Shown piece after piece: positions 25,201 to 38,889 of a stretch of DNA of 64,000 nucleotides (positions are counted from its first letter, which is position 1; each line of letters begins with the position of its first letter). This DNA comes from Agriotes lineatus (taxonomy: Eukaryota; Arthropoda; Insecta; Coleoptera; Elateridae): contig CALNHX010005208.1 of NCBI GenBank assembly GCA_940337035.1, positions 21,001-85,000 of the forward strand, given 5' to 3'. The notes below the pieces were generated by a model that saw only the letters and a program-made list of their open reading frames with translations, made no database searches and had not been told where the DNA came from. The translations under genes and the position numbers were made by a program.

Positions 25201-28200
25201 TTAGTAATATATGGTTAGATTGATTCCAAATATACTATTGCAAAACCTATTAACACTGCTGTCAATTCTTAGCCAGTAATTGAACAACTGTTACTGTAGA
25301 CGCGCTTACTCTGGCAATAATTATAATATTTAGGTAAGCAGTCGCCATAATAGTAGTACAATAATTACCCACGTAGTTAATATTTACTGCTAAACGTGGT
25401 TTTCAGACGTTTTAACGTACCTAATGCTAAACTTTTAAACTTGAATTTTTTGGATGCTGGAAAATTTAAACATTAGTAATGGTTAGATTGATTCCAAATA
25501 TACCATTGCAAAACCTATTAACACTGCTGTCAATTTTTAACCAATAATTGAACAACTGTTAGTGTAGACGCGGTTACTCTGGCAATAATTATAATATTTT
25601 GGTCAACAGTAGCCCTAATAGTAGTACAATAATTATCCACGTAGTTATTATTTACTGCAAAACGTGGTTTTCAGACGTTTTAACGTACCTAAATGCAAAA
25701 CTTTTCAACTTGAATTTTTTAGATGCAGGAAAATTTAAACATTAGTAATATATGGTTAGATTGATTCCAAATATACTATTACAAAACCTATTAACACTGC
25801 TGTCAATTCTTAGCCAGTAATTGAACAACTGTTACTGTAGACGCGCTTACTCTGGCAATAATTATAATATTTTGGTCAACAGTAGCCATAATGGTAGTAC
25901 AATAATTATCCACGTAGCTAATATTTACTGCAAAACGTGGTTTTCAGACGTTTTAACGTACCTAAATGCTAAACTTTTAAACTTGAATTTTTTAGATGCT
26001 GGAAAATTTAAACATTAGTAATGGTTAGATTGATTCCAAATATACCATTGCAAAACCTATTAACACTGCTGTCAATTCTAAACCAGTAATTGAACAACTG
26101 TTAGTGTAGACGCGCTTACTCTGGCAATAATTATAATATTTTGGTCAACAGTAGCCATAATAGTAGTACAATAATTATCCACGTAGCTAATATTTACTGC
26201 AAAACGTGGTTTTCAGACGTTTTAACGTAGCTAAATGCTAAACTTTTAAACTTGAATTTTTTAGATGCAGGAAAATTTAAACATTAGTAATATAAGGTTA
26301 GATTGAATCCAAATATACTATTGCAAAAACCTATTTACACTGCTGTCAATTCTTAGCCAGTAATTGATCAACTGTTACTGTAGACGCGCTTACTCTGGCA
26401 ATAATTATAATATTTAGGTAAACAGTAGCCATAATAGTAGTACAATAATTATCCACGTAGTTAATATTTACTGCAAAACGTGGTTTTCAAACGTTTTAAA
26501 GTACCTAAATGCTAAACTTTTAAACTTGAATTTTTAAGATGCAGGAAAATTTAAATAGTAATATAAAGTTAGATTGATTCCAAATATACTATTGCAAAAC
26601 CTATTAACATTGCTGTCAATTCTTAGCCAGTAATTAAACAACTGTTACTGTAGACGCGCTTACTCTGGCAATAATTATAATATTTAGGTCAGCAGTCGCC
26701 ATAATAGTAGTACAATAATTATCCACGTAGTTAATATTTACTGCAAAACGTGGTTTTCAGACGTTTTAACGTACCTAAATGCTAAACTTTTAAACTTGAA
26801 TTTTTTAGATGCTGGAAAATTTAAACATTTGTAATATATTGTTAGATTGATTCCAAATATACTATTGCAAAACCTATTAACACTGCTGTCAATTCTTAGC
26901 CAGTAATTGAACAACTGTTACTGTAGACGCGCTTACTCTGGCAATAATTATAATATTTTGGTCAACAGTAGCCATAATGGTAGTACAATTTTTATCCACG
27001 TAGCTCATATTTACTGCAAAACGTGGTTTTCAGACGTTTTAACGTACCTAAATGCTAAACTTTTAAACTTGAATTTTTTGGATGCTGGAAAATTTAAACA
27101 TTAGTAATGGTTAGATTGATTCCAAATATACCATTGCAAAACCTATTAACACTGCTGTCAATTCTTAGCCAGTAATTGAACAACTGTTACTGTAGACGCG
27201 CTTACTCTGGCAATAATTATAATATTTAGGTCAACAGTAGCCCTAATAGTAGTACAATAATTATCCACGTAGTTATTATTTACTGCAAAACGTGGTTTTC
27301 AGACGTTTTAACGTACCTAAATGCAAAACTTTTCAACTTGAATTTTTTAGATGCAGGAAAATTTAAACCTTAGTAATATATGGTTAGATTGATTCCAAAT
27401 ATACTATTACAAAACCTATTAACACTGCTGTCAATTCTTAACCAGTAATTGAACAACTGTTAGTGTAGACGCGGTTACTCTGGCAATAATTATAATATTT
27501 TGGTCAACAGTAGCCCTAATAGTAGTACAATAATTATCCACGTAGTTATTATTTACTGCAAAACGTGGTTTTCAGACGTTTTAAAGTACCTAAATGAAAA
27601 ACTTTTCAACTTGAATTTTTTAGATGCAGGAAAATTTAAACCTTAGTAATGTATGGTTAGATTGATTCCAAATATACTATTACAAAACCTATTAACACTG
27701 CTGTCAATTCTTAACCAGTAATTGAACAACTGTTAGTGTAGACGCGGTTACTCTGGCAATAATTATAATATTTTGGTCAACAGTAGCCCTAATAGTAGTA
27801 CAATAATTATCCACGTAGTTATTATTTACTGCAAAACGTGGTTTTCAGACGTTTTAACGTACCTAAATGCAAAACTTTTCAACTTGAATTTTTTAGATGC
27901 AGGAAAATTTAAACCTTAGTAATATATGGTTAGATTGATTCCAAATATACTATTACAAAACCTATTAACGCTGCTGTCAATTCTTAGCCAGTAATTGAAC
28001 AACTGTTACTGTAGACGCGCTTACTCTGGCAATATTTATAATATTTTGGTCAACAGTAGCCCTAATAGTAGTACAATAATTATCCACGTAGTTATTATTT
28101 ACTGCAAAACGTGGTTTTCAGACGTTTTAACGTACCTAAATGCAAAACTTTTCAACTTGAATTTTTTAGATGCAGGAAAATTTAAACCTTAGTAATATAT

Positions 28201-28989
28201 GGTTAGATTGATTCCAAATATACTATTACAAAACCTATTAACACTGCTGTCAATTCTTAACCAGTAATTGAACAACTGTTAGTGTAGACGCGGTTACTCT
28301 GGCAATAATTATAATATTTTGGTCAACAGTAGCCCTAATAGTAGTACAATAATTATCCACGTAGTTATTATTTACTGCAAAACGTGGTTTTCAGACGTTT
28401 TAAAGTACCTAAATGAAAAACTTTTCAACTTGAATTTTTTAGATGCAGGAAAATTTAAACCTTAGTAATAAATATGGTTAGATTGATTCCAAATATACTA
28501 TTACAAAACCTATTAACGCTGCTGTCAATTCTTAGCCAGTAATTGAACAACTGTTACTGTAGACGCGCTTATTCTGGCAATAATTATAATATTTTGGTCA
28601 ACAGTAGCCCTAATAGTAGTACAATAATTATCCACGTAGTTATTATTTACTGCAAAACGTGGTTTTCAGACGTTTTAACGTACCTAAATGCAAAACTTTT
28701 CAACTTGAATTTTTTTGATGCAGGAAAATTTAAACCTTAGTAATATATGGTTAGATTGATTCCAAATATACTATTACAAAACCTATTAACACTGCTGTCA
28801 ATTCTTAACCAGTAATTGAACAACTGTTAGTGTAGACGCGGTTACTCTGGCAATAATTATAATATTTTGGTCAACAGTAGCCCTAATAGTAGTACAATAA
28901 TTATCCACGTAGTTATTATTTACTGCAAAACGTGGTTTTCAGACGTTTTAACGTACCTAAATGCAAAACTTTTCAACTCGAATTTTTTA

Positions 28990-31900
28990 GATGCAGGAAA
29001 ATTTAAACCTTAGTAATATATGGTTAGATTGATTCCAAATATACTATTACAAAACCTATTAACACTGCTGTCAATTCTTAACCAGTAATTGAACAACTGT
29101 TACTGTAGACGCGCTTACTCTGGCAATAATTATAATATTTTGGTCAACAGTAGCCCTAATAGTAGTACAATAATTATCCACGTAGTTATTATTTACTGCA
29201 AAACGTGGTTTTCAGACGTTTTAACGTACCTAAATGCAAAACTTTTCAACTTGAATTTTTTAGATGCAGGAAAATTTAAACCTTAGTAATATATGGTTAG
29301 ATTGATTCCAAATATACCATTGCAAAACCTATTAACACTGCTGTCAATTCTTAGCCAGTAATTGAACAACTGTTACTGTAGACGCGCTTACTCTGGCAAT
29401 AATTATAATATTTAGGTCAACAGTAGCCCTAATAGTAGTACAATAAATATCCACGTAGTTATTATTTACTGCAAAACGTGGTTTTCAGACGTTTTAACGT
29501 ACCTAAATGCAAAACTTTTCAACTTGAATTTTTTAGATGCAGGAAAATTTAAACCTTAGTAATATATGGTTAGATTGATTCCAAATATACTATTACAAAA
29601 CCTATTAACGCTGCTGTCAATTCTTAGCCAGTAATTGAACAAGTGTTAGTGTAGACGCGGTTACTCTGGCAATAATTATAATATTTTGGTCAACAGTAGC
29701 CCTAATAGTAGTACAATAATTATCCACGTAGTTATTATTTACTGCAAAACGTGGTTTTCAGACGTTTTAACGTACCTAAATGCAAAACTTTTCAACTTGA
29801 ATTTTTTAGATGCAGGAAAATGTAAACCTTAGTAATATATGGTTAGATTGATTCCAAATATACTATTACAAAACCTATTAACACTGCTGTCAATTCTTAA
29901 CCAGTAATTGAACAACTGTTAGTGTAGACGCGGTTACTCTGGCAATAATTATAATATTTTGGTCAACAGTAGCCCTAATAGTAGTACAATAATTATCCAC
30001 GTAGTTATTATTTACTGCAAAACGTGGTTTTCAGACGTTTTAACGTACCTAAATGCAAAACTTTTCAACTTGAATTTTTTAGATGCAGGAAAATTTAAAC
30101 CTTAGTAATATATGGTTAGATTGATTCCAAATATACTATTACAAAACCTATTAACGCTGCTGTCAATTCTTAGCCAGTAATTGAACAACTGTTACTGTAG
30201 ACGCGCTTACTCTGGCAATAATTATAATATTTTGGTCAACAGTAGCCCTAATAGTAGTACAATAATTATCCACGTAGTTATTATTTACTGCAAAACGTGG
30301 TTTTCAGACGTTTTAAAGTACCTAAATGAAAAACTTTTCAACTTGAATTTTTTAGATGCAGGAAAATTTAAACCTTAGTAATATATGGTTAGATTGATTC
30401 CAAATATACTATTACAAAACCTATTAACACTGCTGTCAATTCTTAACCAGTAATTGAACAACTGTTAGTGTAGACGCGGTTACTCTGGCAATAATTATAA
30501 TATTTTGGTCAACAGTAGCCCTAATAGTAGTACAATAATTATCCACGTAGTTATTATTTACTGCAAAACGTGGTTTTCAGACGTTTTAACGTACCTAAAT
30601 GCAAAACTTTTCAACTTGAATTTTTTAGATGCAGGAAAATTTAAACCTTAGTAATATATGGTTAGATTGATTCCAAATATACTATTACAAAACCTATTAA
30701 CGCTGCTGTCAATTCTTAGCCAGTAATTGAACAACTGTTACTGTAGACGCGCTTAATCTGGCAATAATTATAATATTTTGGTCAACAGTAGCCCTAATAG
30801 TAGTACAATAATTATCCACGTAGTTATTATTTACTGCAAAACGTGGTTTTCAGACGTTTTAACGTACCTAAATGCAAAACTTTTCAACTTGAATTTTTTA
30901 GATGCAGGAAAATTTAAACCTTAGTAATATATGGTTAGATTGATTCCAAATATACTATTACAAAACCTATTAACACTGCTGTCAATTCTTAACCAGTAAT
31001 TGAACAACTGTTACTGTAGACGCGCTTACTCTGGCAATAATTATAATATTTTGGTCAACAGTAGCCCTAATAGTAGTACAATAATTATCCACGTAGTTAT
31101 TATTTACTGCAAAACGTGGTTTTCAGACGTTTTAACGTACCTAAATGCAAAACTTTTCAACTTGAATTTTTTAGATGCAGGAAAATTTAAACCTTAGTAA
31201 TATATGGTTAGATTGATTCCAAATATACCATTGCAAAACCTATTAACACTGCTGTCAATTCTTAGCCAGTAATTGAACAACTGTTACTGTAGACGCGCTT
31301 ACTCTGGCAATAATTATAATATTTAGGTCAACAGTAGCCCTAATAGTAGTACAATAATTATCCACGTAGTTATTATTTACTGCAAAACGTGGTTTTCAGA
31401 CGTTTTAACGTACCTAAATGCAAAACTTTTCAACTTGAATTTTTTAGATGCAGGAAAATTTAAACCTTAGTAATATATGGTTAGATTGATTCCAAATATA
31501 CTATTACAAAACCTATTAACGCTGCTGTCAATTCTTAGCCAGTAATTGAACAACTGTTAGTGTAGACGCGGTTACTCTGGCAATAATTATAATATTTTGG
31601 TCAACAGTAGCCCTAATAGTAGTACAATAATTATCCACGTAGTTATTATTTACTGCAAAACGTGGTTTTCAGACGTTTTAACGTACCTAAATGCAAAACT
31701 TTTCAACTTGAATTTTTTAGATGCAGGAAAATGTAAACCTTCGTAATATATGGTTAGATTGATTCCAAATATACTATTACAAAACCTATTAACACTGCTG
31801 TCAATTCTTAACCAGTAATTGAACAACTGTTAGTGTAGACGCGGTTACTCTGGCAATAATTATAATATTTTGGTCAACAGTAGCCCTAATAGTAGTACAA

Positions 31901-32750
31901 TAATTATCCATGTAGTTATTATTTACTGCAAAACGTGGTTTTCAGACGTTTTAACGTACCTAAATGCAAAACTTTTCAACTTGAATTTTTTAGATGCAGG
32001 AAAATTTAAACCTTAGTAATATATGGTTAGATTGATTCCAAATATACTATTACAAAACCTATTAACGCTGCTGTCAATTCTTAGCCAGTAATTGAACAAC
32101 TGTTACTGTAGACGCGCTTACTCTGGCAATAATTATAATATTTTGGTCAACAGTAGCCCTAATAGTAGTACAATAATTATCCACGTAGTTATTATTTACT
32201 GCAAAACGTGGTTTTCAGACGTTTTAAAGTACCTAAATGAAAAACTTTTCAACTTGAATTTTTTAGATGCAGGAAAATTTAAACCTTAGTAATATATGGT
32301 TAGATTGATTCCAAATATACTATTACAAAACCTATTAACACTGCTGTCAATTCTTAACCAGTAATTGAACAACTGTTAGTGTAGACGCGGTTACTCTGGC
32401 AATAATTATAATATTTTGGTCAACAGAAGCCCTAATAGTAGTACAATAATTATCCACGTAGTTATTATTTACTGCAAACCGTGGTTTTCAGACGTTTTAA
32501 CGTACCTAAATGCAAAACTTTTCAACTTGAATTTTTTAGATGCAGGAAAATTTAAACCTTAGTAATATATGGTTAGATTGATTCCAAATATACTATTACA
32601 AAACCTATTAACGCTGCTGTCAATTCTTAGCCAGTAATTGAACAACTGTTACTGTAGACGCGCTTACTCTGGCAATAATTATAATATTTTGGTCAACAGT
32701 AGCCCTAATAGTAGTACAATAATTATCCACGTAGTTATTATTTACTGCAA
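28990..32750. repeat. 1,911-bp heptameric higher-order unit in satellite B
   Basis: Seven monomers (7 x 273 = 1,911 bp) are duplicated in tandem. A rare variant AAAATGTAAACC occurs at about 29,821 and 31,732, exactly 1,911 bp apart. Monomers of matching subtype begin at 29,089/31,000 and 30,181/32,092 with the same offset. Unit limits are approximate. Confidence 0.85.
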
Positions 32751-32839
32751 AACGTGGTTTTCAGACGTTTTAAAGTACCTAAATGAAAAACTTTTCAACT
32801 TGAATTTTTTAGATGCAGGAAAATTTAAACCTTAGTAAT

Positions 32840-35800
32840 ATATGGTTAGATTGATTCCAAATATACTATTACAAAACCTATTAACACTGCTGTCAATTCT
32901 TAACCAGTAATTGAACAACTGTTAGTGTAGACGCGGTTACTCTGGCAATAATTATAATATTTTGGTCAACAGTAGCCCTAATAGTAGTACAATAATTATT
33001 CACGTAGTTATTATTTACTGCAAAACGTGGTTTTCAGACGTTTTAACGTACCTAAATGCAAAACTTTTCAACTTGAATTTTTTAGATGCAGGAAAATTTA
33101 AACCTTAGTAATATATGGTTAGATTGATTCCAAATATACTATTACAAAACCTATTAACACTGCTGTCAATTCTTAACCAGTAATTGAACAACTGTTAGTG
33201 TAGACGCGGTTACTCTGGCAATAATTATAATATTTTGGTCAACAGTAGCCCTAATAGTAGTACAATAATTATCCACGTAGTTATTATTTACTGCAAAACG
33301 TGGTTTTCAGACGTTTTAACGTACCTAAATGCAAAACTTTTCAACTTGAATTTTTTAGATGCAGGAAAATTTAAACCTTAGTAATATATGGTTAGATTGA
33401 TTCCAAATATACTATTACAAAACCTATTAACACTGCTGTCAATTCTTAACCAGTAATTGAACAACTGTTAGTGTAGACGCGGTTACTCTGGCAATAATTA
33501 TAATATTTTGGTCAACAGTAGCCCTAATAGTAGTACAATAATTATTCACGTAGTTATTATTTACTGCAAAACGTGGTTTTCAGACGTTTTAACGTACCTA
33601 AATGCAAAACTTTTCAACTTGAATTTTTTAGATGCAGGAAAATTTAAACCTTAGTAATATATGGTTAGATTGATTCCAAATATACTATTACAAAACCTAT
33701 TAACACTGCTGTCAATTCTTAACCAGTAATTGAACAACTGTTAGTGTAGACGCGGTTACTCTGGCAATAATTATAATATTTTGGTCAACAGTAGCCCTAA
33801 TAGTAGTACAATAATTATTCACGTAGTTATTATTTACTGCAAAACGTGGTTTTCAGACGTTTTAACGTACCTAAATGCAAAACTTTTCAACTTGAATTTT
33901 TTAGATGCAGGAAAATTTAAACCTTAGTAATATATGGTTAGATTGATTCCAAATATACTATTACAAAACCTATTAACACTGCTGTCAATTCTTAACCAGT
34001 AATTGAACAACTGTTAGTGTAGACGCGGTTACTCTGGCAATAATTATAATATTTTGGTCAACAGTAGCCCTAATAGTAGTACAATAATTATTCACGTAGT
34101 TATTATTTACTGCAAAACGTGGTTTTCAGACGTTTTAACGTACCTAAATGCAAAACTTTTCAACTTGAATTTTTTAGATGCAGGAAAATTTAAACCTTAG
34201 TAATATATGGTTAGATTGATTCCAAATATACTATTACAAAACCTATTAACACTGCTGTCAATTCTTAACCAGTAATTGAACAACTGTTAGTGTAGACGCG
34301 GTTACTCTGGCAATAATTATAATATTTTGGTCAACAGTAGCCCTAATAGTAGTACAATAATTATTCACGTAGTTATTATTTACTGCAAAACGTGGTTTTC
34401 AGACGTTTTAACGTACCTAAATGCAAAACTTTTCAACTTGAATTTTTTAGATGCAGGAAAATTTAAACCTTAGTAATATATGGTTAGATTGATTCCAAAT
34501 ATACTATTACAAAACCTATTAACACTGCTGTCAATTCTTAACCAGTAATTGAACAACTGTTAGTGTAGACGCGGTTACTCTGGCAATAATTATAATATTT
34601 TGGTCAACAGTAGCCCTAATAGTAGTACAATAATTATCCACGTAGTTATTATTTACTGCAAAACGTGGTTTTCAGACGTTTTAACGTACCTAAATGCAAA
34701 ACTTTTCAACTTGAATTTTTTAGATGCAGGAAAATTTAAACCTTAGTAATATATGGTTAGATTGATTCCAAATATACTATTACAAAACCTATTAACACTG
34801 CTGTCAATTCTTAACCAGTAATTGAACAACTGTTAGTGTAGACGCGGTTACTCTGGCAATAATTATAATATTTTGGTCAACAGTAGCCCTAATAGTAGTA
34901 CAATAATTATCCACGTAGTTATTATTTACTGCAAAACGTGGTTTTCAGACGTTTTAACGTACCTAAATGCAAAACTTTTCAACTTGAATTTTTTAGATGC
35001 AGGAAAATTTAAACCTTAGTAATATATGGTTAGATTGATTCCAAATATACTATTACAAAACCTATTAACACTGCTGTCAATTCTTAACCAGTAATTGAAC
35101 AACTGTTAGTGTAGACGCGGTTACTCTGGCAATAATTATAATATTTTGGTCAACAGTAGCCCTAATAGTAGTACAATAATTATCCACGTAGTTATTATTT
35201 ACTGCAAAACGTGGTTTTCAGACGTTTTAACGTACCTAAATGCAAAACTTTTCAACTTGAATTTTTTAGATGCAGGAAAATTTAAACCTTAGTAATATAT
35301 GGTTAGATTGATTCCAAATATACTATTACAAAACCTATTAACACTGCTGTCAATTCTTAACCAGTAATTGAACAACTGTTAGTGTAGACGCGGTTACTCT
35401 GGCAATAATTATAATATTTTGGTCAACAGTAGCCCTAATAGTAGTACAATAATTATCCACGTAGTTATTATTTACTGCAAAACGTGGTTTTCAGACGTTT
35501 TAACGTACCTAAATGCAAAACTTTTCAACTTGAATTTTTTAGATGCAGGAAAATTTAAACCTTAGTAATATATGGTTAGATTGATTCCAAATATACTATT
35601 ACAAAACCTATTAACACTGCTGTCAATTCTTAACCAGTAATTGAACAACTGTTAGTTTAGACGCGGTTACTCTGGCAATAATTATAATATTTTGGTCAAC
35701 AGTAGCCCTAATAGTAGTACAATAATTATCCACGTAGTTATTATTTACTGCAAAACGTGGTTTTCAGACGTTTTAACGTACCTAAATGCAAAACTTTTCA

Positions 35801-38040
35801 ACTTGAATTTTTTAGATGCAGGAAAATTTAAACCTTAGTAATATATGGTTAGATTGATTCCAAATATACTATTACAAAACCTATTAACACTGCTGTCAAT
35901 TCTTAACCAGTAATTGAACAACTGTTAGTGTAGACGCGGTTACTCTGGCAATAATTATAATATTTTGGTCAACAGTAGCCCTAATAGTAGTACAATAATT
36001 ATCCACGTAGTTATTATTTACTGCAAAACGTGGTTTTCAGACGTTTTAACGTACCTAAATGCAAAACTTTTCAACTTGAATTTTTTAGATGCAGGAAAAT
36101 TTAAACCTTAGTAATATATGGTTAGATTGATTCCAAATATACTATTACAAAACCTATTAACACTGCTGTCAATTCTTAACCAGTAATTGAACAACTGTTA
36201 GTGTAGACGCGGTTACTCTGGCAATAATTATAATATTTTGGTCAACAGTAGCCCTAATAGTAGTACAATAATTATTCACGTAGTTATTATTTACTGCAAA
36301 ACGTGGTTTTCAGACGTTTTAACGTACCTAAATGCAAAACTTTTCAACTGGAATTTTTTAGATGCAGGAAAATTTAAACCTTAGTAATATATGGTTAGAT
36401 TGATTCCAAATATACTATTACAAAACCTATTAACACTGCTGTCAATTCTTAACCAGTAATTGAACAACTGTTAGTGTAGACGCGGTTACTCTGGCAATAA
36501 TTATAATATTTTGGTCAACAGTAGCCCTAATAGTACTACAATAATTATTCACGTAGTTATTATTTACTGCAAAACGTGGTTTTCAGACGTTTTAACGTAC
36601 CTAAATGCAAAACTTTTCAACTTGAATTTTTTAGATGCAGGAAAATTTAAACCTTAGTAATATATGGTTAGATTGATTCCAAATATACTATTACAAAACC
36701 TATTAACACTGCTGTCAATTCTTAACCAGTAATTGAACAACTGTTAGTGTAGACGCGGTTACTCTGGCAATAATTATAATATTTTGGTCAACAGTAGCCC
36801 TAATAGTAGTACAATAATTATTCACGTAGTTATTATTTACTGCAAAACGTGGTTTTCAGACGTTTTAACGTACCTAAATGCAAAACTTTTCAACTTGAAT
36901 TTTTTAGATGCAGGAAAATTTAAACCTTAGTAATATATGGTTAGATTGATTCCAAATATACTATTACAAAACCTATTAACACTGCTGTCAATTCTTAACC
37001 AGTAATTGAACAACTGTTAGTGTAGACGCGGTTACTCTGGCAATAATTATAATATTTTGGTCAACAGTAGCCCTAATAGTAGTACAATAATTATTCACGT
37101 AGTTATTATTTACTGCAAAACGTGGTTTTCAGACGTTTTAACGTACCTAAATGCAAAACTTTTCAACTTGAATTTTTTAGATGCAGGAAAATTTAAACCT
37201 TAGTAATATATGGTTAGATTGATTCCAAATATACTATTACAAAACCTATTAACACTGCTGTCAATTCTTAACCAGTAATTGAACAACTGTTAGTGTAGAC
37301 GCGGTTACTCTGGCAATAATTATAATATTTTGGTCAACAGTAGCCCTAATAGTAGTACAATAATTATCCACGTAGTTATTATTTACTGCAAAACGTGGTT
37401 TTCAGACGTTTTAACGTACCTAAATGCAAAACTTTTCAACTTGAATTTTTTAGATGCAGGAAAATTTAAACCTTAGTAATATATGGTTAGATTGATTCCA
37501 AATATACTATTACAAAACCTATTAACACTGCTGTCAATTCTTAACCAGTAATTGAACAACTGTTAGTGTAGACGCGGTTACTCTGGCAATAATTATAATA
37601 TTTTGGTCAACAGTAGCCCTAATAGTAGTACAATAATTATCCACGTAGTTATTATTTACTGCAAAACGTGGTTTTCAGACGTTTTAACGTACCTAAATGC
37701 AAAACTTTTCAACTTGAATTTTTTAGATGCAGGAAAATTTAAACCTTAGTAATATATGGTTAGATTGATTCCAAATATACTATTACAAAACCTATTAACA
37801 CTGCTGTCAATTCTTAACCAGTAATTGAACAACTGTTAGTGTAGACGCGGTTACTCTGGCAATAATTATAATATTTTGGTCAACAGTAGCCCTAATAGTA
37901 GTACAATAATTATCCACGTAGTTATTATTTACTGCAAAACGTGGTTTTCAGACGTTTTAACGTACCTAAATGCAAAACTTTTCAACTTGAATTTTTTAGA
38001 TGCAGGAAAATTTAAACCTTAGTAATATATGGTTAGATTG
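32840..38040. repeat. Homogenised core of satellite B
   Basis: About 19 consecutive monomers are almost identical. The main difference is a C/T site, ATTATCCACG versus ATTATTCACG. The T form appears in runs (about 32,997; 33,543-34,362; 36,270-37,089) separated by runs of the C form. Elsewhere in satellite B, neighbouring monomers differ at many more positions. This looks like the most recently amplified part of the array. Confidence 0.8.
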
Positions 38041-38889
38041 ATTCCAAATATACTATTACAAAACCTATTAACGCTGCTGTCAATTCTTAGCCAGTAATTG
38101 AACAACTGTTACTGTAGACGCGCTTACTCTGGCAATAATTATAATATTTTGGTCAACAGTAGCCCTAATAGTAGTACAATAATTATCCACGTAGTTATTA
38201 TTTACTGCAAAACGTGGTTTTCAGACGTTTTAACGTACCTAAATGCAAAACTTTTCAACTTGAATTTTTTAGATGCAGGAAAATTTAAACCTTAGTAATA
38301 TATGGTTAGATTGATTCCAAATATACTATTACAAAACCTATTAACGCTGCTGTCAATTCTTAACCAGTAATTGAACAACTGTTACTGTAGACGCGGTTAC
38401 TCTGGCAATAATTATAATATTTTGGTCAACAGTAGCCCTAATAGTAGTACAATAATTATTCACGTAGTTATTATTTACTGCAAAACGTGGTTTTCAGACG
38501 TTTTAACGTACCTAAATGCAAAACTTTTTAACTTGAATTTTTTAGATGCAGGAAAATTTAAACCTTAGTAATATATGGTTAGATTGATTCCAAATATACT
38601 ATTACAAAACCTATTAACACTGCTGTCAATTCTTAACCAGTAATTGAACAACTGTTAGTGTAGACGCGGTTACTCTGGCAATAATTATAATATTTTGGTC
38701 AACAGTAGCCCTAATAGTAGTACAATAATTATCCACGTAGTTATTATTTACTGCAAAACGTGGTTTTCAGACGTTTTAACGTACCTAAATGCAAAACTTT
38801 TCAACTTGAATTTTTTAGATGCAGGAAAATTTAAACCTTAGTAATATATGGTTAGATTGATTCCAAATATACTATTACAAAACCTATTA

